A stretch of 64,000 bases of DNA from Deinococcus ruber (GTDB lineage: Bacteria; Deinococcota; Deinococci; Deinococcales; Deinococcaceae): assembly GCF_014648095.1 (NCBI RefSeq), contig NZ_BMQL01000006.1:1-64000 (forward strand). The letters are read 5' to 3'. Positions 25,653 through 35,588 of the stretch are shown piece after piece. The notes beneath the pieces were generated by a model. That model saw only the letters and a program-made list of their open reading frames with translations. It did no database searches and was not told where the DNA came from. A program made the translations under genes and the position numbers. Each line of letters begins with the position of its first letter. The first letter of the stretch is position 1.

Positions 25653-26912
25653 TTACCAGCCGCTGCCCTTGACACGTGCCAGGTCGGCGGCAAGCTGGCG
25701 CACAGCATCGGCACCTTTGGCCTTGCCGATCAGCACGCTCGTCACAGCATTGCCGAAATCCTGCGAGACCTGGTTGTACTTGGTCTTGGTTGCGGCAGAC
25801 GGGCGCGGCACGGCAGCTGCAAACACGTTGTACAGGGTACCGAAGAAGGGGTTGACCTTCAGCACGTCCTTGTCTTTGTACAGGCTCATGACGGTGGGCT
25901 GATAAGACCCCTCGACGGCGCGGATCTTCTGCTCTTCTGGCCCGGTGAGGTAGCGCACCAGGTCGATGGAGGCAGCAATGTTTTTTCCGTACTTGTTGAC
26001 ACCCAGATTCCAGCCACCCAGTGCAGCAGCGGCACCGTTCCCGCCAGTCGGCAGCGGGGCAGCGCCGATCAGACCCTTGACCTTGCTGTCGGCGCTCTGG
26101 CCGAGTGCCCAGGCATAGGGCCAGTTCCGCATAAAGACCGCATTGCCCGACTGGAAGATGCCGCGTGCTTCTTCTTCCTGATACGTCGTGACGCCCCTGG
26201 GGCTGATTGAACCGATCCAGCTTGCGGCGGTATCGAGGGCTTTGGCAGCCTGCGCGTTGTTGATGGTGATGTTTCCGTTGGTATCAACGATCGTTCCGCC
26301 GCCGAAGCTCTTGATCCACTCAAGTGCGTCGCAGGTCAGACCCTCGTAATTCTTGCCCTGGAATACGAAGCCGGTAAACGCCTTGTTGGTCTGTTGCTCG
26401 CCTGCCTGGATTTTGGCGGCCATGCTCGCCAGTTCGGCCCAGGTGGTCGGGGGCTTGCTGTAGCCGTACTTCTTCAGCAGATCGGTGCGGTAGTACAGCA
26501 TGCCCGCGTCGGTAAACCAGGGCATTGCGACCTGTTTTCCATCGAACTGATCGGCCTGAATGATGCCCGGGAAGTGCTGAGCGATATCGGTCGCGGGGAT
26601 TTTGCCTTTCAGATCGACAAAGTGCTGTCCGACCAGGCCGGGCCAGATGATATCGAGCTGATACACGTCGATATCGCCGCTCTTGGCCGCGAGTTGCTGC
26701 TGGATGATCCCGAGATGGTCGTTGGAGCTGTTCGGGGTTTCGTAGGGGGTGACGGTATTGCCCGTCTTTTTGGCCCAGCGCTCTGCGCCCGCTTTGCAGA
26801 TGTTGAAGCCAGCACCGGCAGGCCCACAGTCGAGGGTGATATTGACCGCGCTGGCAGCACCCGAGACAGCGAGCGCCGAGGTCAGTCCGATGGTCATGAG
26901 CAGGTATTTCAT
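25653..26912 (-). CDS. ABC-transporter sugar-binding protein (trehalose/maltose type), orphan
   Basis: A 419-residue periplasmic binding protein of the family-1 (MalE-like) type. The signal peptide ends near residue 22 (SALAVSGAASA). The mature protein shows AAKSGDIDVYQLDIIWPGLV, then MPWFTDAGMLYYRTDLLKKYG, AVFMRNWPYAWAL and GGWNLGVNKYGKN. This resembles trehalose/maltose/sucrose-binding proteins such as ThuE/AglE-like members. AGGAGA precedes the ATG. No permease or ATPase gene adjoins it, so it must feed a transporter encoded elsewhere or be a remnant of an operon. Upstream is a long leader with a sigma70-like promoter and a palindromic operator about 350 bp away. Confidence 0.92.
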   Translation of the reverse strand: MKYLLMTIGLTSALAVSGAASAVNITLDCGPAGAGFNICKAGAERWAKKTGNTVTPYETPNSSNDHLGIIQQQLAAKSGDIDVYQLDIIWPGLVGQHFVDLKGKIPATDIAQHFPGIIQADQFDGKQVAMPWFTDAGMLYYRTDLLKKYGYSKPPTTWAELASMAAKIQAGEQQTNKAFTGFVFQGKNYEGLTCDALEWIKSFGGGTIVDTNGNITINNAQAAKALDTAASWIGSISPRGVTTYQEEEARGIFQSGNAVFMRNWPYAWALGQSADSKVKGLIGAAPLPTGGNGAAAALGGWNLGVNKYGKNIAASIDLVRYLTGPEEQKIRAVEGSYQPTVMSLYKDKDVLKVNPFFGTLYNVFAAAVPRPSAATKTKYNQVSQDFGNAVTSVLIGKAKGADAVRQLAADLARVKGSGW

Positions 26913-27147
26913 AGGTTCTCCTGAAATCGCCGCAGATGGGCGATTCGCGCATTTCTGCTGGCAGTGAGGGGGGACGATGAAAACTCCGGACCAGACGGGT
27001 GCAGCGGCCCGTCCTCTTCGTCAGCGCAGAGCGATGAGCGAAGAAGTGCTGATGAAACACCCTGCAATGTGAACAACTGAAAATGGAAGTGAACTCGGCA
27101 GAGATCGCGTTGCCTTCAGCGGATCTGGAGCAACGAGATGTGGAGTG
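26913..27147 (-). other. Long 5' leader of the sugar-binding protein gene
   Basis: The predicted start of transcription near 27270 leaves about 360 nt before the coding start. No additional gene is supported in it; a 101-codon frame at 27021-27326 overlaps the promoter and is rejected. The leader also holds a 12-codon mini-ORF and a hairpin, listed separately. Confidence 0.4.
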
Positions 27148-27170
27148 CCAGTGAAACGCCGCTTCACTGG
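27148..27170 (-). promoter_or_regulatory. Leader hairpin
   Basis: CCAGTGAA (27148-27155) pairs with TTCACTGG (27163-27170) across 7 bases. It lies in the leader between the promoter and the binding-protein gene and could act in attenuation or mRNA stability. No T-tract follows, so it is not a standard terminator. Confidence 0.4.
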
Positions 27171-27198
27171 ACACCCGCCCTCTGCGGTGAGGTGTGGG

Positions 27199-27237
27199 CT
27201 ACGCGCCTGAATGATCCGGAGGGTGCTCGATGGGCAT
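27199..27237 (-). CDS. Putative 12-residue leader peptide
   Basis: On the minus strand an ATG at 27237 is preceded by GAGAGAGGATCAAGG-type purine-rich sequence and opens MPIEHPPDHSGA followed by TAG. It lies about 35 nt after the predicted transcription start and upstream of the leader hairpin. No regulatory codon run is obvious, so function is speculative. Confidence 0.25.
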   Translation of the reverse strand: MPIEHPPDHSGA

Positions 27238-27262
27238 GACCTTGATCCTCTCTCTTTAGCTT

Positions 27263-27307
27263 TGCATACGTATGCATACCATAAGTGTGAGGTTTTAGGT
27301 TTGTCAA
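27263..27307 (-). promoter_or_regulatory. Promoter and palindromic operator of the sugar-binding protein gene
   Basis: On the minus strand TTGACA (27307-27302), an 18-bp spacer and TATGGT (27283-27278) make a good sigma70-type promoter. Overlapping the start of transcription are nested perfect palindromes, TGCATACGTATGCA (27263-27276) and GTATGCATAC (27270-27279). This position suits a LacI- or GntR-type repressor. No such regulator is encoded next to it. Confidence 0.6.
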
Positions 27308-27426
27308 GGGTTATGCCTGCACTCATTATGCGGCGCTGAAATCAACAGCATGGGTGCAAGTGTGTGACCCGCTTGAAAAAGACGGACGCTGCTCTGCCGA
27401 ACAACGATGCCGAAGAATGCGCGGTC

Positions 27427-28935
27427 TCAGACGGGCAGCGTAAAGCTGAAGGTCGCTCCTTCACCGAGCACTGCCGTTGCCCAGACGCGGCCTCCATGAC
27501 GCTTGACGATGCGCTGGACGTTGGCGAGGCCGACTCCTATGCCCTCGAATTCCTGTTCGCCGTGCAGACGCTGGAACACGCCGAACAGCTTTCCGCTGTA
27601 CTGGGGATCGAAGCCGACGCCGTTGTCGCGCACCTCGATGACCCACTCGGCGGCCTCGCGTCTGGCCCGCACATCAATGAGGGCGCGTTCGCGCATGCGG
27701 GTGTACTTCACGGCATTGCTCATCAGGTTCAGCAGCACCTGCCGCAGCAGCGTTTCGTCGCCCAGCACCACTGGCAGGGCACCACCCGTCCAGTCCACCT
27801 GGCGCTGGACCAGCTCTGGGGCGAGTTCTTCTCGAACCTCCCGAGCCAGCTTCGAGAGATTGACCGTTCCCCGCCTCAGCGGTTGACGTGCCTGCTGCGC
27901 CAGTCTCAGCAGCGCCTCGACCAGCAGCGCCATGCGTGAGGCGGCCTGCTCGATCATGCTCAGGTACTGATCGCTTTTCTCGCGGTTCTCGGCCAGCAGC
28001 GACCGGCGCAGCAGCGAGGCGAAGCCCGTCATATGGCGGATCGGCGCACGCAGGTCATGCGAAATGCTGTAATTGAAGGCGTCCAGCTCGGCATTCAGCT
28101 CATTCAGCTCGCGGGTTCGCTCGGCCACCTGTGTTTCCAGATTGACCTGCCACGCGAGGCGCTCCTGCTCAATCCGCTTGCGTTCGCGGATGTCGCGGGT
28201 CACGGTGGCGTAGCCCGTCGCCACCTTCGTCACCGGGTCATAGACCGTGAAAATCGTGCGGTGAACGTCGATCACGGCTCCGGTCCCCTGATGGATCAGC
28301 CGCATTTCTCCCGCCCAGCTGCCCTCTTCGCGTACCTGGGGCCATATCTGCTGGGTCAGCACGTCGCGGTCATCGGGGTGGACCACGTCCGAGAGCTGGG
28401 CGTGCGCCGGGATGGCTCCCTCGTAGCCGACCAGTTTTCGCCCCGCCGCATTGATATACATCAGGCGGTTGTTCAGATCGGAAAAGGCGATGAAGTCGGT
28501 GCTGGCTTCCGCGACCATCGCCAGCTGGCTTCGCTCGTGATTGATGCGGCGTTCCTCGGTCAGATCGCGCAGATACGCCGCGAAGAAGCTGTGGCCGTCT
28601 ACCTCCAGCGGGTGAAAGGCGATTTCGCAGGGAAAGATTTCTCCGTTGCGGCGCTGAGCCTCTACCTGTACGCGGTGATTGACCAGGTGGGGAATGCGCG
28701 TGTCGAGATACCGCTGCATGCCGCGTTCATGGGCCTCGCGGTACTTCGGCGGAATGATCAGCGAACTGAGATTCCTGCCGACCGCCTCGGCTCGGGTGAA
28801 GGAAAATGTGCGCTCTGCAGCAGGATTCCACTCCACCACCACATTGTGCTGATCGATGGCGATGATGCAGTCGAGAGATGCCTGAAGCATGACGCTGGCG
28901 ATAGCAGCGGTCGAGAGTCCAGAAGGAAGCGTCAT
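27427..28935 (-). CDS. PAS-containing sensor histidine kinase
   Basis: A 502-residue soluble kinase. Two PAS domains (about 15-130, CIIAIDQHNVVVEWNPAAE; about 140-260, TDFIAFSDLNNRLMYINAAG) are followed by a short coiled coil. The HisKA box is SISHDLRAPIRHMTGFA near residue 292. The HATPase domain has LLNLMSNAVKYT (N box), EVRDNGVGFDPQYSGKLFGV and GIGVGLANVQRIVKRHGG. The C-terminal half resembles bacteriophytochrome-type kinases that pair with stand-alone CheY-like regulators, but no regulator gene adjoins it. It has no membrane segment, so the signal is probably cytoplasmic, such as light, redox or a cofactor. It is divergent from the HD hydrolase gene. Confidence 0.93.
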   Translation of the reverse strand: MTLPSGLSTAAIASVMLQASLDCIIAIDQHNVVVEWNPAAERTFSFTRAEAVGRNLSSLIIPPKYREAHERGMQRYLDTRIPHLVNHRVQVEAQRRNGEIFPCEIAFHPLEVDGHSFFAAYLRDLTEERRINHERSQLAMVAEASTDFIAFSDLNNRLMYINAAGRKLVGYEGAIPAHAQLSDVVHPDDRDVLTQQIWPQVREEGSWAGEMRLIHQGTGAVIDVHRTIFTVYDPVTKVATGYATVTRDIRERKRIEQERLAWQVNLETQVAERTRELNELNAELDAFNYSISHDLRAPIRHMTGFASLLRRSLLAENREKSDQYLSMIEQAASRMALLVEALLRLAQQARQPLRRGTVNLSKLAREVREELAPELVQRQVDWTGGALPVVLGDETLLRQVLLNLMSNAVKYTRMRERALIDVRARREAAEWVIEVRDNGVGFDPQYSGKLFGVFQRLHGEQEFEGIGVGLANVQRIVKRHGGRVWATAVLGEGATFSFTLPV

Positions 28936-29050
28936 ACTGAAGAGACTCTATTGTATTCACCCGGCCCAGTCCGTTATGAATGCCCGGCTTTCTAGGTTTG
29001 CTTCATTTCCAGTTCGCCCATCTGCCCCGACGAACCGCTAGCCTGGAAGC

Positions 29051-29746
29051 GTGACAGCCTTTCCGCTGACCGATGATTTTCTGACGGCTCTTCGTCTAGC
29101 TCACACCTTTCATTCCGGCCAGTACCGCAAGGGCACGGAAGAACAGGACGCGGCAGGGGTGCCCTATCTCTCACATCTGCTGGGGGTGGCGAGCATCGCG
29201 CTGGAATTTGGAGCCAGCGAACCGGAAGCCATCGCGGCCCTGCTGCACGACGCCCTGGAAGACGGCCCCACGTATACCGGACGCGACGCCGCCGTCCTGC
29301 GCCGTGAGATCGTGGCAGCCTTCGGACAGCGGGGCGACCTCATCGCCCACCTGGTCGATGGAGCCACCGACGACGCTCCTGCCGCAGGTCAGCGCAAGCG
29401 CCTCTGGAAGGACCGCAAACTGGAATACCTTGCGAAGCTGCCGGATGAATCGGCCAGCGCCCTGCTGGTCAGCGCTTCAGACAAGCTGCACAATGCACGC
29501 ACCATTCTCAGCGACCTCCTGGTGGTCGGCCCGGCTGTTTTCGGGCGTTTTAACCAGGGCCGAGACGGTACGTTGCAGTATTACCGTCTGCTGGCCGATA
29601 CCTATCAGCGTCTGAGAATGCCCGATGTGCTGGCCCGGCCCCGCTTGCAGGCGTTGTTTGCAGAACTGGAACGCACGGTGGGCACCCTGGAAACGGCCTG
29701 TGGACTCACGGCAGAGCAGGTGCGGGCCTTTCCGAATCTGAACTGA
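29051..29746 (+). CDS. HD-domain phosphohydrolase, RelA/SpoT-like
   Basis: A 231-residue HD hydrolase resembling small stand-alone (p)ppGpp hydrolases. Motifs include AHTFHSGQYRKGTEEQDAAG, PYLSHLLGVASIALEFGA, AIAALLHDALED (the HD pair) and SASDKLHNARTILSDL. It starts at GTG; no strong ribosome binding site is evident. Sixty bases downstream on the same strand lies an amidohydrolase-like gene, possibly cotranscribed. The substrate is inferred from family resemblance; a nucleotide phosphohydrolase of other specificity is possible. Confidence 0.85.
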   Translation: MTAFPLTDDFLTALRLAHTFHSGQYRKGTEEQDAAGVPYLSHLLGVASIALEFGASEPEAIAALLHDALEDGPTYTGRDAAVLRREIVAAFGQRGDLIAHLVDGATDDAPAAGQRKRLWKDRKLEYLAKLPDESASALLVSASDKLHNARTILSDLLVVGPAVFGRFNQGRDGTLQYYRLLADTYQRLRMPDVLARPRLQALFAELERTVGTLETACGLTAEQVRAFPNLN

Positions 29747-29806
29747 TCTGGCGGGGCATGCCTCTGACCGCACCTGCAAACTGGAGACCTTACGGATGGA
29801 GAATCT

Positions 29807-30664
29807 ATGGATATCGTAGACGCGCAGGTGCATTTCAACCGTTTCGGCACGCTGGAGGCAGGCATCGCGGCGATGGACGCCGTGGGTGTGAATGCGCTGC
29901 TGTACGACGAATACTGGTCGTTCGACGAGCAGTCGCGCATCCTGCCGGGCTATGAACTGCCGAACGGAGCGTTCCGCCACGTCTTTCCTCTGGCAGAGGC
30001 GGCGGCCCTCCAGCATCCGGAGCGCTTCGCCTATCTCGTGCGTTTCGACCGACATGACCCAGAGCTGGAGACGCTGATTTCGACCATCAGGACGATGCCG
30101 CAGCGAAAAGCCCTGCGCGTGGTGCCCTGGACGCCTGAAGGCTTCGAACAGTTCGCGCAGGGTGCAGACGACCCGGTGTTTGCCGCCGCGCAGAAGTACG
30201 GCGTTCCGGTGTTCGTGCTGCTGCCCGGACGAACACGGCTGCTGCACCGCTACCTGCACAGATTCCCCGATGTTCCCATCATCGTGGACCACTGCGGGGT
30301 GACGCTGCTGCCCGGTCGCCTGCACGATGACCAGCTCTCGGGCTTCGTTGACGTGCTGGCACTCGCGCAGTATCCGAACGTGTCGCTGAAATGGACGCAT
30401 GCACCGCGCCTGTCCAGCGGCGCATATCCGTACCCGGACGTGCTGGAGACGCTGTTGAGGGTGGTTGAAGCGTTCGGGCCGCAGCGGGTGATGTGGGGCA
30501 GCGACCACACCCAGAGCAGCGATCATCATTCCTGGGCAGAGTCGCTGTACTACATCCGCGATACGCCGCAGCTCTCGAACGACGACAAGGGCTGGATTCT
30601 CGGCCAGAGTGTACGAACGGTACTGCAGTGGCCCGCACCACAGCCGCTGAGCGCAGAAAGCTAG
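29807..30664 (+). CDS. Amidohydrolase-2-like TIM-barrel protein
   Basis: A 285-residue protein of the amidohydrolase-related superfamily. The N-terminal metal motif reads DAQVHF, so Gln replaces the first His of HxH. Further candidate ligands are in VPIIVDHCGV (His) and RVMWGSDHTQSSDHH (Asp and His). The family includes decarboxylases and lactonase-like hydrolases, so the reaction cannot be assigned. GGAGAATCT precedes the ATG. It follows the HD hydrolase gene by 60 bp and is convergent with the aminopeptidase gene. Confidence 0.78.
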   Translation: MDIVDAQVHFNRFGTLEAGIAAMDAVGVNALLYDEYWSFDEQSRILPGYELPNGAFRHVFPLAEAAALQHPERFAYLVRFDRHDPELETLISTIRTMPQRKALRVVPWTPEGFEQFAQGADDPVFAAAQKYGVPVFVLLPGRTRLLHRYLHRFPDVPIIVDHCGVTLLPGRLHDDQLSGFVDVLALAQYPNVSLKWTHAPRLSSGAYPYPDVLETLLRVVEAFGPQRVMWGSDHTQSSDHHSWAESLYYIRDTPQLSNDDKGWILGQSVRTVLQWPAPQPLSAES

Positions 30665-30699
30665 CTCACGCGCCTGCAACGGTCTGACGCGGCTTCAGC

Positions 30700-32106
30700 T
30701 CAGGGACGGGCCGCCAGTTCCGCGAGCAGCATGGCCCCGTACCCGGTGGCCCCGGCAGGGCCGAACGGATGCTCGTGTTCCTTGAGGGCGTTTCCGGCGA
30801 TGTCCAGATGTGCCCACGGGCCGGTCACGAATTCCTGAAGGAACAGCGCGGCTTTGACGCTGCCGCCTGCGGGCACCATGTCGCTGTTCTTCAGCTCGGC
30901 CACCCCCGAGCGGTAACTTTCGAGGTACGGCGCGTGCAGCGGCAGTTCCCAGACGGCTTCCTGCGTGCTGTCGGCTGCTGCCCGCACCGCCTGTGCAAGC
31001 GCTCTGTCGTTGCTGAAGAGCGCCGCCAGATCGCTTCCCAGGGCCGTAACTTTGGCTCCGGTCAGCGTGGCGATATCGATCACCTCGTCGGCACCTGCCT
31101 GCGACGCCAGGGTCAGAGCGTCGGCCAGAATCAGGCGGCCTTCGGCATCGGTATTCGTGACCTCGACACGCTTGCCGTTCAGCGCACTGAAAATATCGCC
31201 GGGCCGCATGGCCGTTCCCGATACGGCGTTGTCGGTGGCGGCGATGTACGCTCTGACCTCGTGAGGCGGCTGCAACGCGGCCACGATCTGCATGGCCCCC
31301 AGCACGGCTGCCGCGCCGCCCATATCGCCCTTCATGCCGTACATGCCCGCCGCAGGCTTCAGGCTGTACCCGCCGCTGTCGAACATGACGCCCTTGCCGA
31401 CCAGCGCCGTGATGCGCGGCTCTCCGGACGGCTGGGCTGGACGGTAGGTCAGCTGGATGAACTGCGGCTCATCGGCGCTGCCCTGACCCACTGCCGCGAA
31501 CAGCCCCATTCCGCGCTGCTCGCATTCCGCCTGCCCCCAGACTTCGATCTGAAGGCCCGAAGCTTCAGCGACTGTGCGGGCCACCGCGCTGAAGTCCTGA
31601 GCGTGCAGATGGTTGTACGGGGTATTCACGAGGTCGCGTGCCAGCTGTACGCCCGCTGCCACGCTGACGCTGCGCCGGGCCGCGTCGCCGGAAAGGGTGT
31701 CGATGCTCAGGCGCTCGAGTTCGGGCGTTTCGTCGGGTTTGTAGCGTGCAAAGCGGTACGCTCCCAGCTGTACGCCGAGCGCCACTTCGCCAGCAAATTC
31801 AGACTCCAGCCCCAGCACACCGACCGACCCCGCTCTGACCGTCCGTGCACACCGCGCCACGGCCACACCCAGTCGCCGGGCCTCTGCCGCACTGGTGGGC
31901 GCTTTTGCCACGGCGGCGTCCTGCTGGCCCAGCCGGACCAGTTCCAGCGTTCCGGGGGCCAGATTCGGCAGAAGGCGGGCGGCACTTCCGCGCAGCAGGT
32001 GTTCGGTGGCTGCCTCCAGCTCTGCCTGCCCGGTGCTTGGAAGGTCGGTGTCACCGATCATGACCAGGAGCGCTGCGCGGGTATCGACACCACTTTTGAG
32101 TTCCAT
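30700..32106 (-). CDS. pepA: Leucyl aminopeptidase, M17 family
   Basis: A 468-residue two-metal aminopeptidase that removes N-terminal residues from peptides in the cytoplasm. The C-terminal catalytic domain has LVGKGVMFDSGGYSLKP (metal and catalytic Lys), KGDMGGAAAVLGAM, and the diagnostic EVTNTDAEGRLILADAL. A more variable N-terminal domain precedes it. A further ATG lies 33 bases upstream (32139); 32106 is chosen because family similarity begins there, but no ribosome binding site distinguishes them. The gene is divergent from phosphoketolase. Confidence 0.92.
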   Translation of the reverse strand: MELKSGVDTRAALLVMIGDTDLPSTGQAELEAATEHLLRGSAARLLPNLAPGTLELVRLGQQDAAVAKAPTSAAEARRLGVAVARCARTVRAGSVGVLGLESEFAGEVALGVQLGAYRFARYKPDETPELERLSIDTLSGDAARRSVSVAAGVQLARDLVNTPYNHLHAQDFSAVARTVAEASGLQIEVWGQAECEQRGMGLFAAVGQGSADEPQFIQLTYRPAQPSGEPRITALVGKGVMFDSGGYSLKPAAGMYGMKGDMGGAAAVLGAMQIVAALQPPHEVRAYIAATDNAVSGTAMRPGDIFSALNGKRVEVTNTDAEGRLILADALTLASQAGADEVIDIATLTGAKVTALGSDLAALFSNDRALAQAVRAAADSTQEAVWELPLHAPYLESYRSGVAELKNSDMVPAGGSVKAALFLQEFVTGPWAHLDIAGNALKEHEHPFGPAGATGYGAMLLAELAARP

Positions 32107-32360
32107 ACGGCACCGTAACACGCCCAGCGGTGCAGACATAAAAAATGAACTGACGCGAAAGGCCGGTGATACAGAAGCGGAGCGGGCGTGCCCCAGCCGA
32201 TTTCAGGCCGTTACGCCGCTGTAACTGGGTATGCTTAAAGTACGATCTGTTGCGCCCTGACGCAGCGCTGAGGAAGGGGCGGCACACTGACTCTCTGTAC
32301 CCGTCCGTTCATGACGGAGCGCTCGATAACTCTCCAGACGGTTGTTATGCCGAGGTTACA

Positions 32361-34757
32361 ATGACCCAGACTCTGCCAGATCATGCTGCTCCGCTCGCTT
32401 CCGATGAACGCTCGCTGCTCGATGCCTACTGGCGGGCCGCCAATTACCTGTCGGTGGGCCAGATCTATTTGCAGGCCAATCCGCTGCTGCGTGAACCGCT
32501 GACCCTGGAACATGTCAAGACGCGGCTGCTGGGGCACTGGGGCACCACGCCCGGCCTGAATTTCATCTATGTCCATCTCAATCGCCTGATCCGGCGGCAC
32601 GACGCCTCGGTGCTGTACATCGCTGGCCCCGGTCACGGCGGCCCCGGCCTGGTCGCCAATACTTACCTGGAAGGCACGTACAGCGAGGTCTATCCCAATA
32701 TTTCAACCACCGAAGAGGGCATGCGCCGCCTGTTTCATCAGTTTTCGTTTCCCGGCGGCATTCCCAGCCACGTCGCGCCGGAAACGCCCGGTTCGATTCA
32801 CGAGGGCGGCGAACTGGGCTACAGTCTGGCGCACGCTTACGGCGCGGCCTTCGACAATCCGGGCCTGCTGGTGGCCTGTGTGATCGGAGACGGCGAGGCC
32901 GAAACCGGGCCGCTGGCAGCGAGCTGGCACGGCAACAAGTTTCTGAACCCCGCCCGTGACGGCGCGGTGTTGCCGATTCTGCACCTGAACGGCTACAAGA
33001 TCGCCAATCCGACCATTCTGTCGCGGCTGCCGCGTCCGGAACTGGAGTCGCTGCTGCGCGGGTACGGGCACGCGCCGTATTTCGTGGAAGGCGACGACCC
33101 GGCCACCATGCATGACCTGATGGCGCACACGCTGGAACAGGTCTGGGCCGACATCCGCAGCATTCAGGAGCGGGCGCGGAGTGAGGGCGTCAGCGAGCGT
33201 CCGATCTGGCCGATGATCGTGCTGAGAAGCCCCAAGGGCTGGACTGGCCCGAAAACTGTGGACGGCAAGCCCACCGAAGGCTCGTGGCGCTCTCATCAGG
33301 TGCCGCTGGCCGGACTGAGCAGCAACCCGGAGCATCTGCGCCAGCTTGAGGCGTGGCTGCAAAGCTATCGCCCCGAGGAGCTGTTCGACGCGGCAGGCAC
33401 GCTGCGTCCCGAACTGGCGGCCCTGGCCCCGAAAGGCGAGCGCCGCATGGGAGCCAACCCGGTTGCCAACGGCGGTCTGCTGCTGCGCGACCTGGAGTTG
33501 CCCGACTTCCGGCAGTACGCGCTCGACGTGCCGCACCCCGGAGCGCTGGACGGCGAGGCCACGCGGGTGGCGGGCGTGTTCCTGAAAGACGTGATGGCGC
33601 AGAACATGACCAATTTCCGGATGTTCGGCCCTGACGAAACCGCCTCGAACCGCCTCGACGCGGTGTACGGGGCCAGCGGCAAAACCTGGGAGGAAGCGCT
33701 GCTGCCCACCGACGAGCACCTCTCGCCGGGTGGCCGGGTGATGGAGGTGCTGAGCGAACACCTGTGCGAGGGCTGGCTGGAAGGCTACACGCTCAGCGGG
33801 CGACACGGCCTGTTCTCGTGCTATGAGGCGTTCATTCACATCATCGACTCGATGTTCAATCAGCACGCCAAATGGCTGAAAACCAGTCGGCACATTCCCT
33901 GGCGGCGCAGGGTGGCCTCGCTCAATATCCTGCTGACCTCGCACGTCTGGCGGCAGGATCACAACGGTTTTTCACATCAGGACCCCGGTTTCATTGACCA
34001 TGTGGTGAACAAGAAGGCCGATGTGATGCGCGTGTACCTGCCGCCAGACGCCAACACGCTGCTGTCTGTGCTGGATCACTGCCTGCGAAGTCGCCAGTAC
34101 GTGAACGTGATCGTGGCGGGAAAACAGCCCGCGCCGCAGTGGCTGAGCATGGATGAGGCGGCGCTGCACTGCCGGGCAGGTCTGGGCATCTGGAAGTGGG
34201 CGAGCAACGACGAGGGAGCCGAACCGGACGTGGTGATGGCCTGCGCGGGCGACGTACCGACGCTGGAAACGCTGGCGGCGGTCGATATTCTGCGCCAGCA
34301 TTTTCCCGACCTGAAAATCAGGGTGGTGAACGTGGTCGATCTGATGACGCTTCAGCCGCAGAGCGAGCATCCGCACGGCCTGAGCGACAAAGATTTCGAT
34401 AGCCTGTTTACCGCCGATACCCCGATTATCTTCGCGTATCACGGCTACCCGTGGCTGATTCACCGCCTGACGTATCGCCGTGCCGGACACGCCAACCTGC
34501 ATGTGCGCGGCTACAAGGAAGAGGGCACGACCACCACGCCCTTCGACATGACCGTGCTCAACGATCTCGACCGCTATCACCTGGCAATCGACGTGATCGA
34601 CCGCGTGCCCCGGCTGAGTGTGGTGGGCGCGTATGTCAAGCAGATGCTGCGCGACAAGCTGAGCGAGCACCGACAGTACATCGAGAAATACGGCGATGAT
34701 CTGCCGGAAGTGCAGGGCTGGCGCTGGGGCAACGCCGAGCAGAACGAAACATCCTGA
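32361..34757 (+). CDS. xfp: Xylulose-5-phosphate/fructose-6-phosphate phosphoketolase
   Basis: A 798-residue thiamin-diphosphate enzyme, the normal length for the family. It splits xylulose-5-P (and often fructose-6-P) with phosphate to acetyl-phosphate and a triose- or tetrose-phosphate. Diagnostic stretches include [57 protein letters not shown] (ThDP site) and [16 protein letters not shown] [14 protein letters not shown]. The ATG at 32361 is preceded by GAGGT; an upstream extension to 32166 is non-homologous. No acetate kinase or other pentose gene adjoins it. The leader carries a weaker version of the GTAAY repeat (around 32210-32241). Confidence 0.96.
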   Translation: MTQTLPDHAAPLASDERSLLDAYWRAANYLSVGQIYLQANPLLREPLTLEHVKTRLLGHWGTTPGLNFIYVHLNRLIRRHDASVLYIAGPGHGGPGLVANTYLEGTYSEVYPNISTTEEGMRRLFHQFSFPGGIPSHVAPETPGSIHEGGELGYSLAHAYGAAFDNPGLLVACVIGDGEAETGPLAASWHGNKFLNPARDGAVLPILHLNGYKIANPTILSRLPRPELESLLRGYGHAPYFVEGDDPATMHDLMAHTLEQVWADIRSIQERARSEGVSERPIWPMIVLRSPKGWTGPKTVDGKPTEGSWRSHQVPLAGLSSNPEHLRQLEAWLQSYRPEELFDAAGTLRPELAALAPKGERRMGANPVANGGLLLRDLELPDFRQYALDVPHPGALDGEATRVAGVFLKDVMAQNMTNFRMFGPDETASNRLDAVYGASGKTWEEALLPTDEHLSPGGRVMEVLSEHLCEGWLEGYTLSGRHGLFSCYEAFIHIIDSMFNQHAKWLKTSRHIPWRRRVASLNILLTSHVWRQDHNGFSHQDPGFIDHVVNKKADVMRVYLPPDANTLLSVLDHCLRSRQYVNVIVAGKQPAPQWLSMDEAALHCRAGLGIWKWASNDEGAEPDVVMACAGDVPTLETLAAVDILRQHFPDLKIRVVNVVDLMTLQPQSEHPHGLSDKDFDSLFTADTPIIFAYHGYPWLIHRLTYRRAGHANLHVRGYKEEGTTTTPFDMTVLNDLDRYHLAIDVIDRVPRLSVVGAYVKQMLRDKLSEHRQYIEKYGDDLPEVQGWRWGNAEQNETS

Positions 34758-34855
34758 CGGCCTGAGCACGGCATCTCAGACTAGACTGCCTGATATGAAC
34801 TGTTTCTATCTGACGTGCCCGGCGTGAGTGCGTGCCGGGCACAGGACACCTCCTG

Positions 34856-35563
34856 ATGCCGGGACATGATGACGCGGCGTGTGCTGCCTGTCATCTGCCG
34901 TATTCGCAGGCAGAACTGGTGCCGCTGGCTGTCGTCCGGCCTGCTGTGGCGAATCAGGTTCGGGCTGCCCATCCAGCGGTACGGGCAGATGACCGCGTGT
35001 GTCTGTCCTGCCTCAACCGTGCCATCAGCGACGAGATCGATCTCACGATTCAGCAGGATCAGGCAGATTTTGCAGCTCTCAACGCCGACGCTGTCCTGAG
35101 TCTGGCCCGGCAGCAGGCCACGACGAAAAATCTGAACGACGAATACGATAAAGCCCGGCCTCTGGGCGACCGAATGGCCGACAGCGTCGCCGGGTTCGGC
35201 GGAAGCTGGCTATTTATCGGGCTGTTCATCGGCATCCTGGTGGTCTGGATCGGCGTCAATGCCCTGCATGTGCTGGCGCGTCCCTTCGACCCTTACCCAT
35301 TCATTCTGCTGAATCTGGTGCTGTCATCGGTGGCAGCGTTGCAGGCCCCGGTCATTCTGATGAGTCAGAACCGTCAGGAGGCGCGTGATCGTCTGCGGGC
35401 CGAGCAGGACTACGAGGTCAATCTGAGGGCGGAACTGGAGGTACGTCATTTGCACGAGAAGATCGACCACCTGACGCAGCAGCAGTGGCAGCGCCTGCTG
35501 GTCATTCAACAGGCTCAGATGGATCTGATGCGCGAGGTGGCCGACCGGGACCGCCGCCCCTGA
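34856..35563 (+). CDS. DUF1003 membrane protein with CxxC motifs
   Basis: A 235-residue protein. The N-terminal 55 residues contain two CxxC pairs (CAAC and CLSC), probably a small zinc ribbon. The DUF1003 core (about 90-180) has two hydrophobic helices, SWLFIGLFIGILVVWIGVNA and YPFILLNLVLSSVAALQAPV, then the family-typical MSQNRQEARDRLRAEQDYEVN. A basic coiled-coil tail (EVRHLHEKIDHL) follows. DUF1003 has no proven activity. The start at 34856 is chosen over an upstream in-frame GTG at 34832. It is convergent with the HD-GYP gene, 26 bp away. Confidence 0.88.
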   Translation: MPGHDDAACAACHLPYSQAELVPLAVVRPAVANQVRAAHPAVRADDRVCLSCLNRAISDEIDLTIQQDQADFAALNADAVLSLARQQATTKNLNDEYDKARPLGDRMADSVAGFGGSWLFIGLFIGILVVWIGVNALHVLARPFDPYPFILLNLVLSSVAALQAPVILMSQNRQEARDRLRAEQDYEVNLRAELEVRHLHEKIDHLTQQQWQRLLVIQQAQMDLMREVADRDRRP

Positions 35564-35588
35564 CGCGCCGTGCTGGAAGGGCTGTCGC

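Noticed and set aside
32210..32241. CGTTAC/TGTAAC repeat with TAAAGT before phosphoketolase as a regulon site
   Set aside because: Spacing fits (11 and 10 bp), but the first half-site has a mismatch in the core and the start codon is 120 bp downstream; kept only as a weak candidate.
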